DNA of 59,580 nucleotides, taken from positions 1 through 59,580 of the forward strand of contig CAZKEV010000008.1 in the NCBI GenBank assembly GCA_964551875.1, given 5' to 3'. This DNA is from JACTUA01 sp964551875 (lineage in GTDB: Archaea; Halobacteriota; Methanomicrobia; Methanomicrobiales; JACTUA01). Below the pieces are notes generated by a model. The model saw only the letters and a program-made list of their open reading frames with translations, searched no databases and had not been told where the DNA came from. The stretch's first letter is position 1. Each line of letters starts with the position of its first letter. Both the position numbers and the translations under genes were made by a program. This document shows, in pieces, positions 14,963 through 23,711 of this stretch.

Positions 14963-15561
14963 CCCTCCTCCTCGAAGCGGCGAAGAGGCTCGAGGAGACC
15001 GTCCACGGGAGCGGGTGCGAGGACGGGGTCGCCACCCTGAAGCGGAACCCGGATGCCCCCCGCTGCCAGTTCGAGCGGGGCGCGATGATCGAGGCCTCCT
15101 TCGGGGGGAAGACCGCACAGGTGGTGACAGAATCTCCTGTCCAGACCTCGACACGGGTCTCTTCTCTCTTTGGCAGCGACCTTCCCTCCCCGGAGCTGCG
15201 GACCGCCGCCCTCGCAATCGTGAACGTCGTCGCGGGCTTCCTCTGCATCGGCCGGAGGTTTCATGCCTGCGACCCCGACTGCCACGGGCCCTGCCTGGAG
15301 GAGCTCCGCGAGGAGAGCGGGGCACGAAGGATCTTTACCCCCGTAAATGTCCCGGTCCTCTCCCAGGAACTCGCCCCCCTCATCACGGAAAACGCCAGTG
15401 ATGCCGGGATCCTGGTGGTCACCGGTGAGGGCCTGATCAGGGAGGAGAACTCGGAACTCCGGGAACAGGCCGCGGACCGCGGGATCCTCCTCCTCGGCCC
15501 TTCCACGGAAGGAGTGGCTTCCCTCCTCGCCCTTCCCCACTGGTGTCCGTACGGGCGCTGA
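14959..15561 (+). CDS. Uncharacterised Cys-rich archaeal protein
   Basis: A 200-residue protein I cannot assign to a family. The middle holds FLCIGRRFHACDPDCHGPCLEEL, a Cys-x7-Cys-x3-Cys-x3-Cys cluster that could bind a metal or Fe-S cluster, and an earlier Cys lies in PRCQFERGA. The C-terminal half (RRIFTPVNVPVLSQELAPLI, DAGILVVTGEGL, RGILLLGPSTEGVASLLALPHWCPYGR) reads like a Rossmann-type alpha/beta fold. No signal peptide is visible. It is translationally coupled to the cyclase gene by an ATGA overlap. A metal-linked or redox role is only an inference from the cysteines. Confidence 0.8.
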   Translation: MTLLLEAAKRLEETVHGSGCEDGVATLKRNPDAPRCQFERGAMIEASFGGKTAQVVTESPVQTSTRVSSLFGSDLPSPELRTAALAIVNVVAGFLCIGRRFHACDPDCHGPCLEELREESGARRIFTPVNVPVLSQELAPLITENASDAGILVVTGEGLIREENSELREQAADRGILLLGPSTEGVASLLALPHWCPYGR

Positions 15562-15616
15562 TCCGATCTGGCCCCCTGCGGCCGCTGATCCAATTGGGCC
15601 CACGCGGCCGCTGAAC
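15557..15616 (+). repeat. Short tandem repeat after the Cys-rich gene
   Basis: Two degenerate 26-27-base units starting GCTGATCC and ending GCGGCC, followed by a partial third (GCTGAACC). The first unit contains the stop codon of the preceding gene. Units differ in the centre (CGATCTGGCCCC versus AATTGGGCCCAC). This is most likely a local duplication between the two genes; no function is apparent. Confidence 0.6.
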
Positions 15617-15674
15617 CATGAGGGGCTCGAAAGGGCTGAAAAACCTCATAACGCTACAGACCGAAACTATACCT

Positions 15675-16925
15675 ATGCTCTTCGGCTCCTCGGGGATCAG
15701 GAGGCGCTACGATCTCCCGCTCGCAGAGCTTGCCCTCTCCCTCGGATCCGGCCTTGCTGCCACCGCATCCAATGTGGTTGTGGGGACCGATACCAGGACA
15801 TCGAGCCCGATCCTCGCGGATGCTTCGATCGCCGGCCTCCTCTCGGGAGGGGCCCGGGTCACCTTCGGGGGCATAGCACCCTCGCCCACCGTCGCCTTCG
15901 CCGCCCGCAACTTCGAGGCAGGGCTCATGATCACCGCATCACACAACCCGGAGGAGTATAACGGGCTGAAGGTCTTCAACCCGGACGGGTCATCCTTCAC
16001 GCCACCGCAGCAGGAGGCTCTCGAGGAGAAGATGGGGGCTTCCCAGTGGAAAGGATGGGAATGCCAGGGTGATCTGGAGGAGGCCGACCTGCTCTCCGGC
16101 CACCGAAAGGCCATCCTGGAACGGCGAGAGGTCTCCCGGGACCTGATCGCGGTCATCGATTGCGGGAACGGTGCCGGGTCGGTCATCACGCCTGACCTGC
16201 TCTCTGCAATGGGGATCGCCACCATCCCCCTCAACTGCCATACCAGCGGTCACTTCGCCCGCCCCTCGGAGCCGCAGGAGGGGGGGCTCGGGTACGTGGC
16301 AGAGATGGTGAGGGCCGGATCGGCCGACTGCGGCGTGGTCCACGACGGAGACGCCGACCGGATGATGGGCTTTGACGGGAGAGGGAGGTTCATTGACGGC
16401 GACCGGCTCATGGTCCTCTTCGCCCGTTACCTGGATGCCGGGAAGGTGGTCACCACCATGGACGCATCCATGATCATCGAGGAGGTGGCCGAGGTGCAGC
16501 GTACGCCGGTCGGGGACACCTACGTCTCGACGCGGCTCAGGCAATGGGGCGACTTCGGCGGGGAGCCCTCGGGCGCCTGGATCTTCCCCGGCCACTCCCT
16601 CTGTCCCGACGGCATCTACGCCGCGGCCCTCTTCTGCGAGATGGTATCCGAGTGGGATATCCCAGAAGAGCTGGACCGGATCCCCCGCTACCCCATCGTC
16701 CGGGAGTCAAGGCCCTGCAGCGATGCAGCGGGTGTCCTCACCCGACTCGGCGCAGCCTCCCCCACGGATGGGATCCGCCAGGAGGAGGAGGACGGGTGGT
16801 TCCTCATCAGGGCGAGCGGGACCGAGCCCAAGGTGCGGATCACCGCAGAGGGAAAGACCGGCAATGCCGCGAAGAGGCTTGCGGAGAGGGGCCGGGAGAT
16901 GCTCAAGCGCGCAGAAAGTGCTTAA
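15675..16925 (+). CDS. glmM: Phosphoglucosamine mutase (phosphohexomutase family)
   Basis: Interconverts glucosamine 6-phosphate and glucosamine 1-phosphate (possibly other hexose phosphates). At 416 residues it has the phosphoserine loop MITASHNPEEYNG with Ser89, the metal loop DGDADRMMGFD, the sugar-binding loop FGGEPSGAWIF and the phosphate-binding loop RASGTEPKVRI. The start at 15675 (MLFGSSGIRRRYD) fits the family; an earlier ATG at 15618 would add 19 unrelated residues. No clear Shine-Dalgarno precedes it, so a leaderless or short-leader transcript is possible. Its place before glmU and glmS favours the glucosamine specificity. Confidence 0.93.
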   Translation: MLFGSSGIRRRYDLPLAELALSLGSGLAATASNVVVGTDTRTSSPILADASIAGLLSGGARVTFGGIAPSPTVAFAARNFEAGLMITASHNPEEYNGLKVFNPDGSSFTPPQQEALEEKMGASQWKGWECQGDLEEADLLSGHRKAILERREVSRDLIAVIDCGNGAGSVITPDLLSAMGIATIPLNCHTSGHFARPSEPQEGGLGYVAEMVRAGSADCGVVHDGDADRMMGFDGRGRFIDGDRLMVLFARYLDAGKVVTTMDASMIIEEVAEVQRTPVGDTYVSTRLRQWGDFGGEPSGAWIFPGHSLCPDGIYAAALFCEMVSEWDIPEELDRIPRYPIVRESRPCSDAAGVLTRLGAASPTDGIRQEEEDGWFLIRASGTEPKVRITAEGKTGNAAKRLAERGREMLKRAESA

Positions 16926-16948
16926 GCCCGCAAGGAGATGTACTTTCC

Positions 16949-18148
16949 ATGGAATGCGTGGTGCTCGCGGCCGGGGAAGGCCGGCGCATGCGCCCTCTCA
17001 CCGCGAACCGCCCGAAGGTGATGCTCCCGCTCGCAAACCGGCCCATCCTCGAGCACCTGATCATCGCTGCCCGGGATGCCGGGATCTCGGAGTTCACCCT
17101 TGTCGTGGGCTACCGGGAGCGGGAGGTCCGCTCCTGCTTCGGGAACGGGGAACGGCTCGGGGTAAGGATACGGTACGTCCCCCAGCGCCACCAGCTCGGG
17201 ACCGGTGACGCCCTGAAGGCGTGCGAGGGACTCGTCTCAGGCCCCTTCCTCCTGATGAACGGGGACATGGTCACACGTCCCGGTGATATCCGTGCGCTTG
17301 CCGGCCTCCACCCCCCTGTTATCGCCGTCTCCCGTTCATCTCATGCACAGGACTTCGGGACCGTGATGATGGAGGACGACAGGATCGTGGATCTCGCCGA
17401 GAAGGTCCCGAACCCGAAAAGTGACCTCATCAGCGCCGGTGCTTACCTCCTCGATCCGGTGATATTCGATCTTCTGGAGTCCATCGGGCGCTCGGAACGG
17501 GGTGAGTACGAGATCACCGATGCACTGTCAGTCCTCATCAGGGAGGGGACGGTGACGGGCTACCCCATGGCCTTCTGGCTCGACGTAGGCCACCCCTGGG
17601 ACCTCCTGGAGGCGAATGAGATGCTCCTCCGGGCATGGACCTTCGAGAGAGAGGGGGCGGTCGAGCCGGGCGCGGTCCTCTCCGACGACGTGGCCGTGGG
17701 CCCCGGGTCGACCGTCCGCACCGGGACCGTCATCGAGGGGCCGTGCATCATCGGGCGGGACTGCCGCATCGGCCCCCATGCCTATATCCGTGGTGCCACC
17801 TCCATCGGGAATGACTGCCACATCGGCCACTGTTCCGAGGTGAAGAACTCCGTCATCCTCCCGGGGACGAAGATCCCCCACTTCAACTACGTGGGAGACA
17901 GCATCATCGGCTCGTCCTGCAACTTCGGTGCAGGGACGAAGATCGCGAACCTGAGGAACGATCATGCGCCGGTACATGCCTGCGGGAAGAACACGGGGAG
18001 GGTGAAGTTCGGGGCTGTCATCGGCGATGGGGTCTCCTTCGGGATCAACTGTTCGGTGAACGCAGGGACCGTCGTGGGGAGCGGCTGCAGCTTCGCCCCC
18101 CAGTCCTATATCCACGGCTGTATCATGGAAGGAACGGAGATGAGGTGA
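16949..18148 (+). CDS. glmU: Bifunctional sugar-1-phosphate nucleotidyltransferase/acetyltransferase (GlmU-like)
   Basis: Predicted to acetylate glucosamine 1-phosphate and attach UMP to give UDP-GlcNAc. The N-terminal nucleotidyltransferase (~1-230) has VVLAAGEGRRMRPLTANRPKVMLPLANRPILEH and the metal-binding LLMNGDMVT. The C-terminal left-handed beta-helix (~240-399) has hexapeptide repeats and KIPHFNYVGDSIIGSSCNFGAGTKIAN, with the His and Tyr typical of the GlmU acetyltransferase site. The start at 16949 is chosen because the homologous sequence begins there. The next gene is a paralogue that lacks that His-Tyr site, so this one is the likely bifunctional enzyme. Confidence 0.9.
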   Translation: MECVVLAAGEGRRMRPLTANRPKVMLPLANRPILEHLIIAARDAGISEFTLVVGYREREVRSCFGNGERLGVRIRYVPQRHQLGTGDALKACEGLVSGPFLLMNGDMVTRPGDIRALAGLHPPVIAVSRSSHAQDFGTVMMEDDRIVDLAEKVPNPKSDLISAGAYLLDPVIFDLLESIGRSERGEYEITDALSVLIREGTVTGYPMAFWLDVGHPWDLLEANEMLLRAWTFEREGAVEPGAVLSDDVAVGPGSTVRTGTVIEGPCIIGRDCRIGPHAYIRGATSIGNDCHIGHCSEVKNSVILPGTKIPHFNYVGDSIIGSSCNFGAGTKIANLRNDHAPVHACGKNTGRVKFGAVIGDGVSFGINCSVNAGTVVGSGCSFAPQSYIHGCIMEGTEMR

Positions 18149-19308
18149 AGAGTACCATGCAGGCAGTCATACTTGCGGCCGGCGAGGGGACGCGGCTCCG
18201 CCCCCTCACCCACGGCAAACCCAAGGCGATGATCCCCGTGGCGAACCGGCCGGTCATCGAACATGTCATCGATGCCCTCCTCGCAAACGGCATCCGCGAT
18301 ATCATCGTCGTCGTGGGCTACCGGCGGGAATATGTCCAGCGGTTCCTGAACAGCCTGGAGATCCCGGTAAGGGTGGTTGTCCAGGAGAAGCAGCTCGGCA
18401 CCGCCCATGCCCTCCGGTGCGCGGCCCCCGAGATCCAGGAGGACTTCCTCGTCCTCCCGGGAGACAATTACATCGATCCCGCCTCCATCGCAAAGATCAA
18501 GGGGGAGCCCTGCGCCATGCTCGTGAAGGAGCACCCGAGCCCCTCCAACTTCGGCGTGGTGGTCATAAGGGACGGGCTCGTCTCGGGGATCACCGAGAAA
18601 CCCGAGGAGGCACCCACCCACACCGTAAGCACCGGGATCATCTCCCTCCCGAGGGATGCCCTCGGTTCGCTCGTGAAGAACGAGATCCCCGACGCCATCA
18701 TGGGCCTTATCATGACGGGGATGCGGATGAAGGCCATCATGGCCGAGGACTGGCAGGATGCCATCTACCCCTGGGATCTCCTGAAGATGAACCAGAGCCT
18801 CCTCAGGCACATAACCCCTGAAAAAGCCGGGAGGATGGCCGGGAACGTCACCTTCTCCGGCGTTGTTCATGTGGGCTCAGGGACCAGAATCGGGCCGAAC
18901 ACCACCATCACCGGCCCGGTGGTCATCGGAGAGGACTGCGAGATCGGGCCCGGCACCTGCATCCTCCCTGACACCTCCATCGGATCCCGGGTCAGGATCG
19001 AGCCCTTCACCGTGCTCGGGAGTTCCCTTATCATGGATGACACCTCCATCGGGTCCCACTCCCGGATCATGAATGCGGTCATCGGGGAGGGGTGCCGGAT
19101 CGCGGACCATGCGAGCACCGCCGAGAGCTTCTCACTCCTCTCCATCGAGGGGAAGGTGCAAAAGGCCGAGTTCGGGGCGGTCCTCGGGGACCGGGTCTCC
19201 ACCGCCCCCTTCACGGTGCTCAGGACCTGTATCATCGGGAACGGGGTGACCATCCGGGAAGGGAGGACCATCACCCAGATCCTCCCTGACAATACCCTGG
19301 TGATGTAG
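18145..19308 (+). CDS. Sugar-1-phosphate nucleotidyltransferase with beta-helix tail (second GlmU paralogue)
   Basis: A 387-residue paralogue of the preceding gene. The nucleotidyltransferase signature VILAAGEGTRLRPLTHGKPKAMIPVANRPVIEHVID and LVLPGDNYIDP are intact. The C-terminal beta-helix is present, but the segment matching the acetyltransferase His-x-x-Tyr-Val-Gly site of GlmU is absent, so it probably only makes a nucleotide sugar (such as UDP- or dTDP-glucose, or UDP-GlcNAc). The GTG at 18145 overlaps the previous stop (GTGA); an ATG at 18157 (MQAVILAAGEG) is an equally good start. glmS begins one base after its stop codon. Confidence 0.9.
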   Translation: MKSTMQAVILAAGEGTRLRPLTHGKPKAMIPVANRPVIEHVIDALLANGIRDIIVVVGYRREYVQRFLNSLEIPVRVVVQEKQLGTAHALRCAAPEIQEDFLVLPGDNYIDPASIAKIKGEPCAMLVKEHPSPSNFGVVVIRDGLVSGITEKPEEAPTHTVSTGIISLPRDALGSLVKNEIPDAIMGLIMTGMRMKAIMAEDWQDAIYPWDLLKMNQSLLRHITPEKAGRMAGNVTFSGVVHVGSGTRIGPNTTITGPVVIGEDCEIGPGTCILPDTSIGSRVRIEPFTVLGSSLIMDDTSIGSHSRIMNAVIGEGCRIADHASTAESFSLLSIEGKVQKAEFGAVLGDRVSTAPFTVLRTCIIGNGVTIREGRTITQILPDNTLVM

Positions 19309-19309
19309 G

Positions 19310-21049
19310 ATGTGCGGGATCGTGGGATATGCGGGCCGGCGGAGGGCAGCCCCCCTGATCATCGACGGGCTCAGGAGGCTCGAGTACCGGGGGTATGACT
19401 CCTTCGGTGTGGCTACCCTCGGCTCCCACGTTGAGGTCTTCAAGCAGTGCGGGAGGATACCCGCGAGCCTCCCGGATACCCGCTCCATGAAGGGGACCCT
19501 CGGGATCGGGCACACCCGCTGGGCCACCCACGGTGCACCGAGCGACGTGAACGCCCACCCCCATACCGATTGCACCGGCCGGATCGCGGTGGTCCACAAC
19601 GGGATCATCGAGAACTACGCGTCACTCCGGAAGAGCCTCGAAGGAAAGGGGCACACTTTCCGTTCCGAGACCGACACCGAGGTGATCTCCCACCTCATCG
19701 AGGAGCATTACGCGGGAGACCTCGTCGGGGCGGTCCAGGAGGCGGTGAAGTCGCTCGAGGGCTCCTATGCGCTCCTCGCGGTCGCCGAGGGGGACCGGCG
19801 CATCGTGGCCGCCCGGAACGCGAGCCCCCTCGTCCTCGGGCTCGGCGACGGGGAGACCCTTGCAGCCTCGGACATGACCCCCCTCCTGGAGTACACGGAG
19901 CGGGTGGTCTTCCCCGAGGATGGGGACATCATCTCCATCACGCCCCAGGGGGCCGAGATCCTCCACCAGGGCAGGCCGGTGGAGAGGCCGGTCGAGCTCG
20001 TGAACTGGTGCGTGGACGACGTGAAGAAGGGGGGCTTCGAGCACTACATGCTGAAGGAGATCTTCGAGCAGCCCCGGGTCTTCTACGAAACGGCACGGAT
20101 GGCGAACCCTGCGCCCCTCGTGGACCTCCTCCGCGGGACCCCTGCCCTCACGATCGTCGCCTGCGGCACATCGTACCACGCGGGCCTCATCGCCAAGTAT
20201 CTCCTGGAGGAGTGCGCGGGTATCCCGGTGAGGGTCGATCATGCTTCGGAGTTCCGGTACTCCATCCCTCCGGTCAGGAACCCGGTCCTCGCCATCACCC
20301 AGTCCGGGGAGACCGCCGATACTCTCTGGGCCGTGCGGGCCGCAAAATCCCGCAACTGCCCGACCGTCGCCCTGACAAACGTGGTCGGCTCCTCGGTCAC
20401 GCGTCTTGCGGATGCCTCTGTCTATACCCGGGCCGGGCCCGAGGTGGGGGTTGCCGCGACGAAGTCCTTTATCGCCCAGCTCGCGGTCTTCATGGCCCTC
20501 GCGGACCGGCTGGGTGGCGGGAGCCTCGCAGGATCCATCGCACATGCCCACCTCGCCATCGGCGATCTCCTCCAGCAGGACGTGGAGGAGGCGGTCGCCG
20601 TCTGCATGAGAGCCCGCTCCATCTTCTTTGTCGGGAGGGGGCCGTTCTACCCTGTAGCACTGGAGGGGGCCCTGAAGATGAAGGAGATCTCCTACATCCA
20701 TGCCGAGGGCTACGCCGCAGGCGAGCTGAAGCACGGCCCCTTCGCCCTCCTCACCCCCGAGACACCGGCCATTGCCATCTGCCTCCCCGGCCCCACCTAC
20801 CGTGTCATGATCTCAAACATCAAGGAGATCAAGGCGCGGGGGGCACCGGTCATCGGCATTGGCCTTGCCGGTGACGGGGAGCTCGCGGACGTGGTGGACG
20901 TCCTCCTCACCCTCCCGGGGGAAGATCCCTGGGTCCATATCCTCACGGCCTCGGTCCTCCTCCAGCTCCTGGCCTACCACACCGCACGGAGCCTAAAGAC
21001 CGATATCGACCGCCCCAGGAACCTGGCAAAGAGCGTGACCGTTGAATGA
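19310..21049 (+). CDS. glmS: Glutamine--fructose-6-phosphate aminotransferase (isomerizing)
   Basis: Makes glucosamine 6-phosphate from fructose 6-phosphate and glutamine, the entry point to UDP-GlcNAc. The N-terminal Cys2 (MCGIVGYAGRR) is the class II glutaminase nucleophile after Met removal, with HTRWATHGAPSDVNAHPH and GIIENYASLR following. The C-terminal two SIS domains show CGTSYHAGLIAKYLLEE, ITQSGETADTLWAVRAAK, EGALKMKEISYIHAEGYAAGELKHGPFAL and the terminal PRNLAKSVTVE. The length of 579 residues is slightly short of the bacterial ~610 but typical for archaea. Its stop overlaps the acetyltransferase start (ATGA). Confidence 0.97.
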   Translation: MCGIVGYAGRRRAAPLIIDGLRRLEYRGYDSFGVATLGSHVEVFKQCGRIPASLPDTRSMKGTLGIGHTRWATHGAPSDVNAHPHTDCTGRIAVVHNGIIENYASLRKSLEGKGHTFRSETDTEVISHLIEEHYAGDLVGAVQEAVKSLEGSYALLAVAEGDRRIVAARNASPLVLGLGDGETLAASDMTPLLEYTERVVFPEDGDIISITPQGAEILHQGRPVERPVELVNWCVDDVKKGGFEHYMLKEIFEQPRVFYETARMANPAPLVDLLRGTPALTIVACGTSYHAGLIAKYLLEECAGIPVRVDHASEFRYSIPPVRNPVLAITQSGETADTLWAVRAAKSRNCPTVALTNVVGSSVTRLADASVYTRAGPEVGVAATKSFIAQLAVFMALADRLGGGSLAGSIAHAHLAIGDLLQQDVEEAVAVCMRARSIFFVGRGPFYPVALEGALKMKEISYIHAEGYAAGELKHGPFALLTPETPAIAICLPGPTYRVMISNIKEIKARGAPVIGIGLAGDGELADVVDVLLTLPGEDPWVHILTASVLLQLLAYHTARSLKTDIDRPRNLAKSVTVE

Positions 21050-21639
21050 TCGAGTACGGCAGGAATACCATCGGGCCCGGGGCACGGATCTTCGAGCCCG
21101 TCACCATCGGCTTCCCGTCCCGGGACCGGATCGGGTGCGAGAACTTCAGAGGGGCGATCATCGGGAAGAACGCCCTCATCCGCTCGGGGACCACCATCTA
21201 CTGCGACGTGGAGATCGGCGACGACTTCCAGTGCGGGCACAACGTGCTGATCCGCGAACGGACCAGGATCGGCAGCCGCGTGGCCGTGGGCACCGCAACC
21301 ATCATCGAGGGAGATACCACCATAGGAAGCGATGTGCGGATCCAGTCGCTTGCGTTCATCCCCACCAAAACGGAGATCGGCGACGGTGTCTTCATCGGCC
21401 CCCACGCGGTCCTCACGAACGACCGGTACCCGCCCTTCGGCCGCCCTGCGCTCAAAGGCCCGGTCCTGAAGGACCTGTCGGTCATCGGGGCGAACGCGAC
21501 GGTCCTGCCGGGCATCGTCATCGGGAAGGGGGCGTGTGTGGCAGCGGGTGCGGTCGTCACCCATGATGTCCCTGCCCGTACACTTGCCATCGGTGTCCCG
21601 GCCGAGATACGGGATCTCCCGAAGGAGATGAAGAGATGA
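21046..21639 (+). CDS. Left-handed beta-helix N-acetyltransferase (WbpD/WlbB-like)
   Basis: A 197-residue hexapeptide-repeat acetyltransferase (AIIGKNALIRSGTTIYCDVEIGDDFQCGHNVLIRE, then GVFIGPHAVLTNDRYPP). The LTNDRYPP segment and the surrounding insert match enzymes that acetylate the 3-amino group of UDP-2-acetamido-3-amino-glucuronate. That role is supported by the neighbours: a PLP aminotransferase, a Gfo/Idh/MocA oxidoreductase and a nucleotide-sugar 6-dehydrogenase follow directly. It overlaps glmS and the aminotransferase gene by ATGA junctions. Substrate is inferred from context, not from sequence alone. Confidence 0.87.
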   Translation: MIEYGRNTIGPGARIFEPVTIGFPSRDRIGCENFRGAIIGKNALIRSGTTIYCDVEIGDDFQCGHNVLIRERTRIGSRVAVGTATIIEGDTTIGSDVRIQSLAFIPTKTEIGDGVFIGPHAVLTNDRYPPFGRPALKGPVLKDLSVIGANATVLPGIVIGKGACVAAGAVVTHDVPARTLAIGVPAEIRDLPKEMKR

Positions 21640-22733
21640 CTGCCATGATCCCTGTCTCGCGCCCGTCCCTCGGGAAGGAAGAGGCCGAGGCGGTGGCACG
21701 GGTGATGGAATCGGGGATGATCGCCCAGGGGCAGGTGGTGGCAGAGTTCGAGCGGTCCTTTGCCTCCTACTGCGGGGTGAAACACGCGATTGCGACCTCC
21801 AACGGCACCACCGCCCTCCACGCAGCCCTCCTCGCTGCGGGGATCGGTCCCGGGGACGAGGTGATCGTCCCGTCCTTCACCTTCATCGCCACGGCGACCT
21901 CGGTCTCCATGTGCGGGGCAAGGCCGGTCTTTGCCGATGTGGATGACCGGACCTTCACTCTCGACCCTGCCTCTGTTGAGGGACTTGTCACGCCGAAGAC
22001 CCGGGCCGTGATGGGTGTACACCTCTTCGGCCAGCCGTTCGATATCCCCGCCCTCACCGGAATCTGCAAGGAGCATACTCTCCTCCTTATCGAGGATGCC
22101 GCCCAGGCCCATGGGTCCACCTTCAGGGGCAGGAAGCTGGGATCCTTCGGGGAGCTGGCCTGCTTCTCCTTCTATGCAACGAAGAACATGACCACCGGCG
22201 AGGGGGGTATGGTCACCACGGACGATGCGGAGCTGGACGGGCGGATCCGGCTCCTCATCAACCACGGGCAGAAGGAGAAGTACCTCCATACCAGCCTGGG
22301 ATACAACTACCGGATGACCGACATGGGAGCGGCCATGGGGCTCGTCCAGCTCAATAAGCTCGACGGGATGAACGCGAGACGATCCGCGAACGCCAGGTAC
22401 CTGGACCGGAGTTTCCGGTGTCCGGGCCTCGTGACGCCTCACGTGAGGCCGGACTCCACCCATGTCTATCACCAGTATGTACTGAAGGTGGAGAAGGGAT
22501 CCCGCCTCACGAGGGACGGGCTCATGCAGGCCCTCGCGGCGAGGAGGGTCGGGACCGCCATCCACTACCCGCGGCCGGTCCATGACCAGCCCCTCTACCG
22601 CGGCCAGCAGGGAAAGGACCCCTGCCCTGTCTCGAGCAGGCTCGCCTCCTCGGTCCTCTCCCTCCCGGTCCACCCGCTGCTGTCGGAGGGCGATCTCAAG
22701 ATCATTACCCGGGCTGTCAATGAGGTGGTCTGA
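21636..22733 (+). CDS. DegT/DnrJ/EryC1-family sugar aminotransferase (WbpE-like)
   Basis: PLP-dependent aminotransferase acting on a keto nucleotide sugar. The 365-residue protein has VPSFTFIATATSVSMCGARPVFADVD, the PLP-phosphate and aspartate segment LIEDAAQAHGS, and the Schiff-base lysine Lys183 in FYATKNMTTGEGGM. The latter motif is typical of the WbpE/WlbC group, which forms UDP-GlcNAc(3NH2)A from the 3-keto sugar. It is coupled to the acetyltransferase upstream (ATGA) and abuts the oxidoreductase gene downstream with no gap. The product is probably a diamino uronic acid destined for N-glycans (inference from the cluster). Confidence 0.92.
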   Translation: MTAMIPVSRPSLGKEEAEAVARVMESGMIAQGQVVAEFERSFASYCGVKHAIATSNGTTALHAALLAAGIGPGDEVIVPSFTFIATATSVSMCGARPVFADVDDRTFTLDPASVEGLVTPKTRAVMGVHLFGQPFDIPALTGICKEHTLLLIEDAAQAHGSTFRGRKLGSFGELACFSFYATKNMTTGEGGMVTTDDAELDGRIRLLINHGQKEKYLHTSLGYNYRMTDMGAAMGLVQLNKLDGMNARRSANARYLDRSFRCPGLVTPHVRPDSTHVYHQYVLKVEKGSRLTRDGLMQALAARRVGTAIHYPRPVHDQPLYRGQQGKDPCPVSSRLASSVLSLPVHPLLSEGDLKIITRAVNEVV

Positions 22734-23645
22734 ATGGATGTAGGTGTTATCGGCGTGGGAAGCATGGGAAGGAACCATGCACGGATCTACTCTGAACTCA
22801 AGGCGGTGAACTCCCTCTTCGTCTACGACACGAACCGGAAGGCAGCGGAGGAGATGGCGAGACTCCACGGGGCAACGGCCTGCGAGTCCATCGAAGATCT
22901 CCTCTCCCGGACCGATGCGGTCTCCCTCTGCGTCCCCACACAGTACCACTTTCTGGTCGCACGGCAGGTCATCGCCGCAGGGGTCCATTCCCTCATCGAG
23001 AAGCCGATCTGCACGACATCTGAAGAGGGCCGATCCCTCCTCTCCGTCATCCCCGATAACCTCGTCGTCGGGGTCGGGCATATCGAGCGGTTTAACCCGG
23101 TGGTCCCCGAGATCAGGAAGATCATCCGGAAGCCCCTCTATATGGAGATGAAGCGGCACAACCCGACATCCGCGAGGATGAAGGGGACATCAGTGGTGGA
23201 CGATCTCATGATCCATGATATCGATATCGCCCTCCATGCCTTCTTCCACGGCAGGCCTACCAGCCTCGTCTCGGCAGGGAATGACGATATCTGCAGCGCC
23301 CTGATGCGGTGGGGGGAGACCCCCGTCTACCTCTCCACGAGCAGGAAGTCCTCGAAGAAGATCCGGATGTGCTACATCGAGGAGGAGGAGTTCACCATCG
23401 AGGGTGACTTCATGACCCAGGAGATCTATGTCCACCGGAAGCCCGGCCAATACACCCTCGAGGATGACCGGTACGTGCAGGAGAACATTATCGAGAAGGT
23501 GATGGTGAACAAGCTCGAGCCCCTGAAGGTCGAGCTCTCCACCTTCCTTGCCTGCGCTGCCCAGGGGAGGCCTTTCCCCATCACGCCTCTCGAAGCCGTG
23601 GAGAACCTGGAGATCTGCGAGGAGATCCGCCGGGGACTTTCCTAG
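22734..23645 (+). CDS. Gfo/Idh/MocA-family nucleotide-sugar 3-oxidoreductase (WbpB-like)
   Basis: A 303-residue NAD-dependent oxidoreductase. The N-terminal Rossmann motif is VGVIGVGSMGRNHARIY, and the family EKP motif occurs in LIEKPICTTSEEG, followed by VGHIERFNPVV and DDLMIHDIDIALHAF. In this cluster it would oxidise C3 of a UDP-GlcNAc uronic acid for the neighbouring aminotransferase (the WbpB step). It begins directly after the aminotransferase stop codon. A 66-base gap with a GGAGG site separates it from the dehydrogenase gene. Confidence 0.91.
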   Translation: MDVGVIGVGSMGRNHARIYSELKAVNSLFVYDTNRKAAEEMARLHGATACESIEDLLSRTDAVSLCVPTQYHFLVARQVIAAGVHSLIEKPICTTSEEGRSLLSVIPDNLVVGVGHIERFNPVVPEIRKIIRKPLYMEMKRHNPTSARMKGTSVVDDLMIHDIDIALHAFFHGRPTSLVSAGNDDICSALMRWGETPVYLSTSRKSSKKIRMCYIEEEEFTIEGDFMTQEIYVHRKPGQYTLEDDRYVQENIIEKVMVNKLEPLKVELSTFLACAAQGRPFPITPLEAVENLEICEEIRRGLS

Positions 23646-23711
23646 TTTTCGGGATCGGGAAGGGTATATGGCGGGAGATGACCAACCTTTCCCGGGAACC
23701 GGAGGCATCAC

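Noticed and set aside
15618..15674. glmM starting at 15618
   Set aside because: The extra 19 residues have no counterpart in the family, whose N-terminus (M-LFGSSGIR) begins at 15675.
21198..23159. A 653-codon open frame on the minus strand antisense to the acetyltransferase, aminotransferase and oxidoreductase genes
   Set aside because: It mirrors GC-rich codons of three convincing plus-strand genes, its translation is Asp/Arg/Gly/Pro-rich and has no domain motifs.
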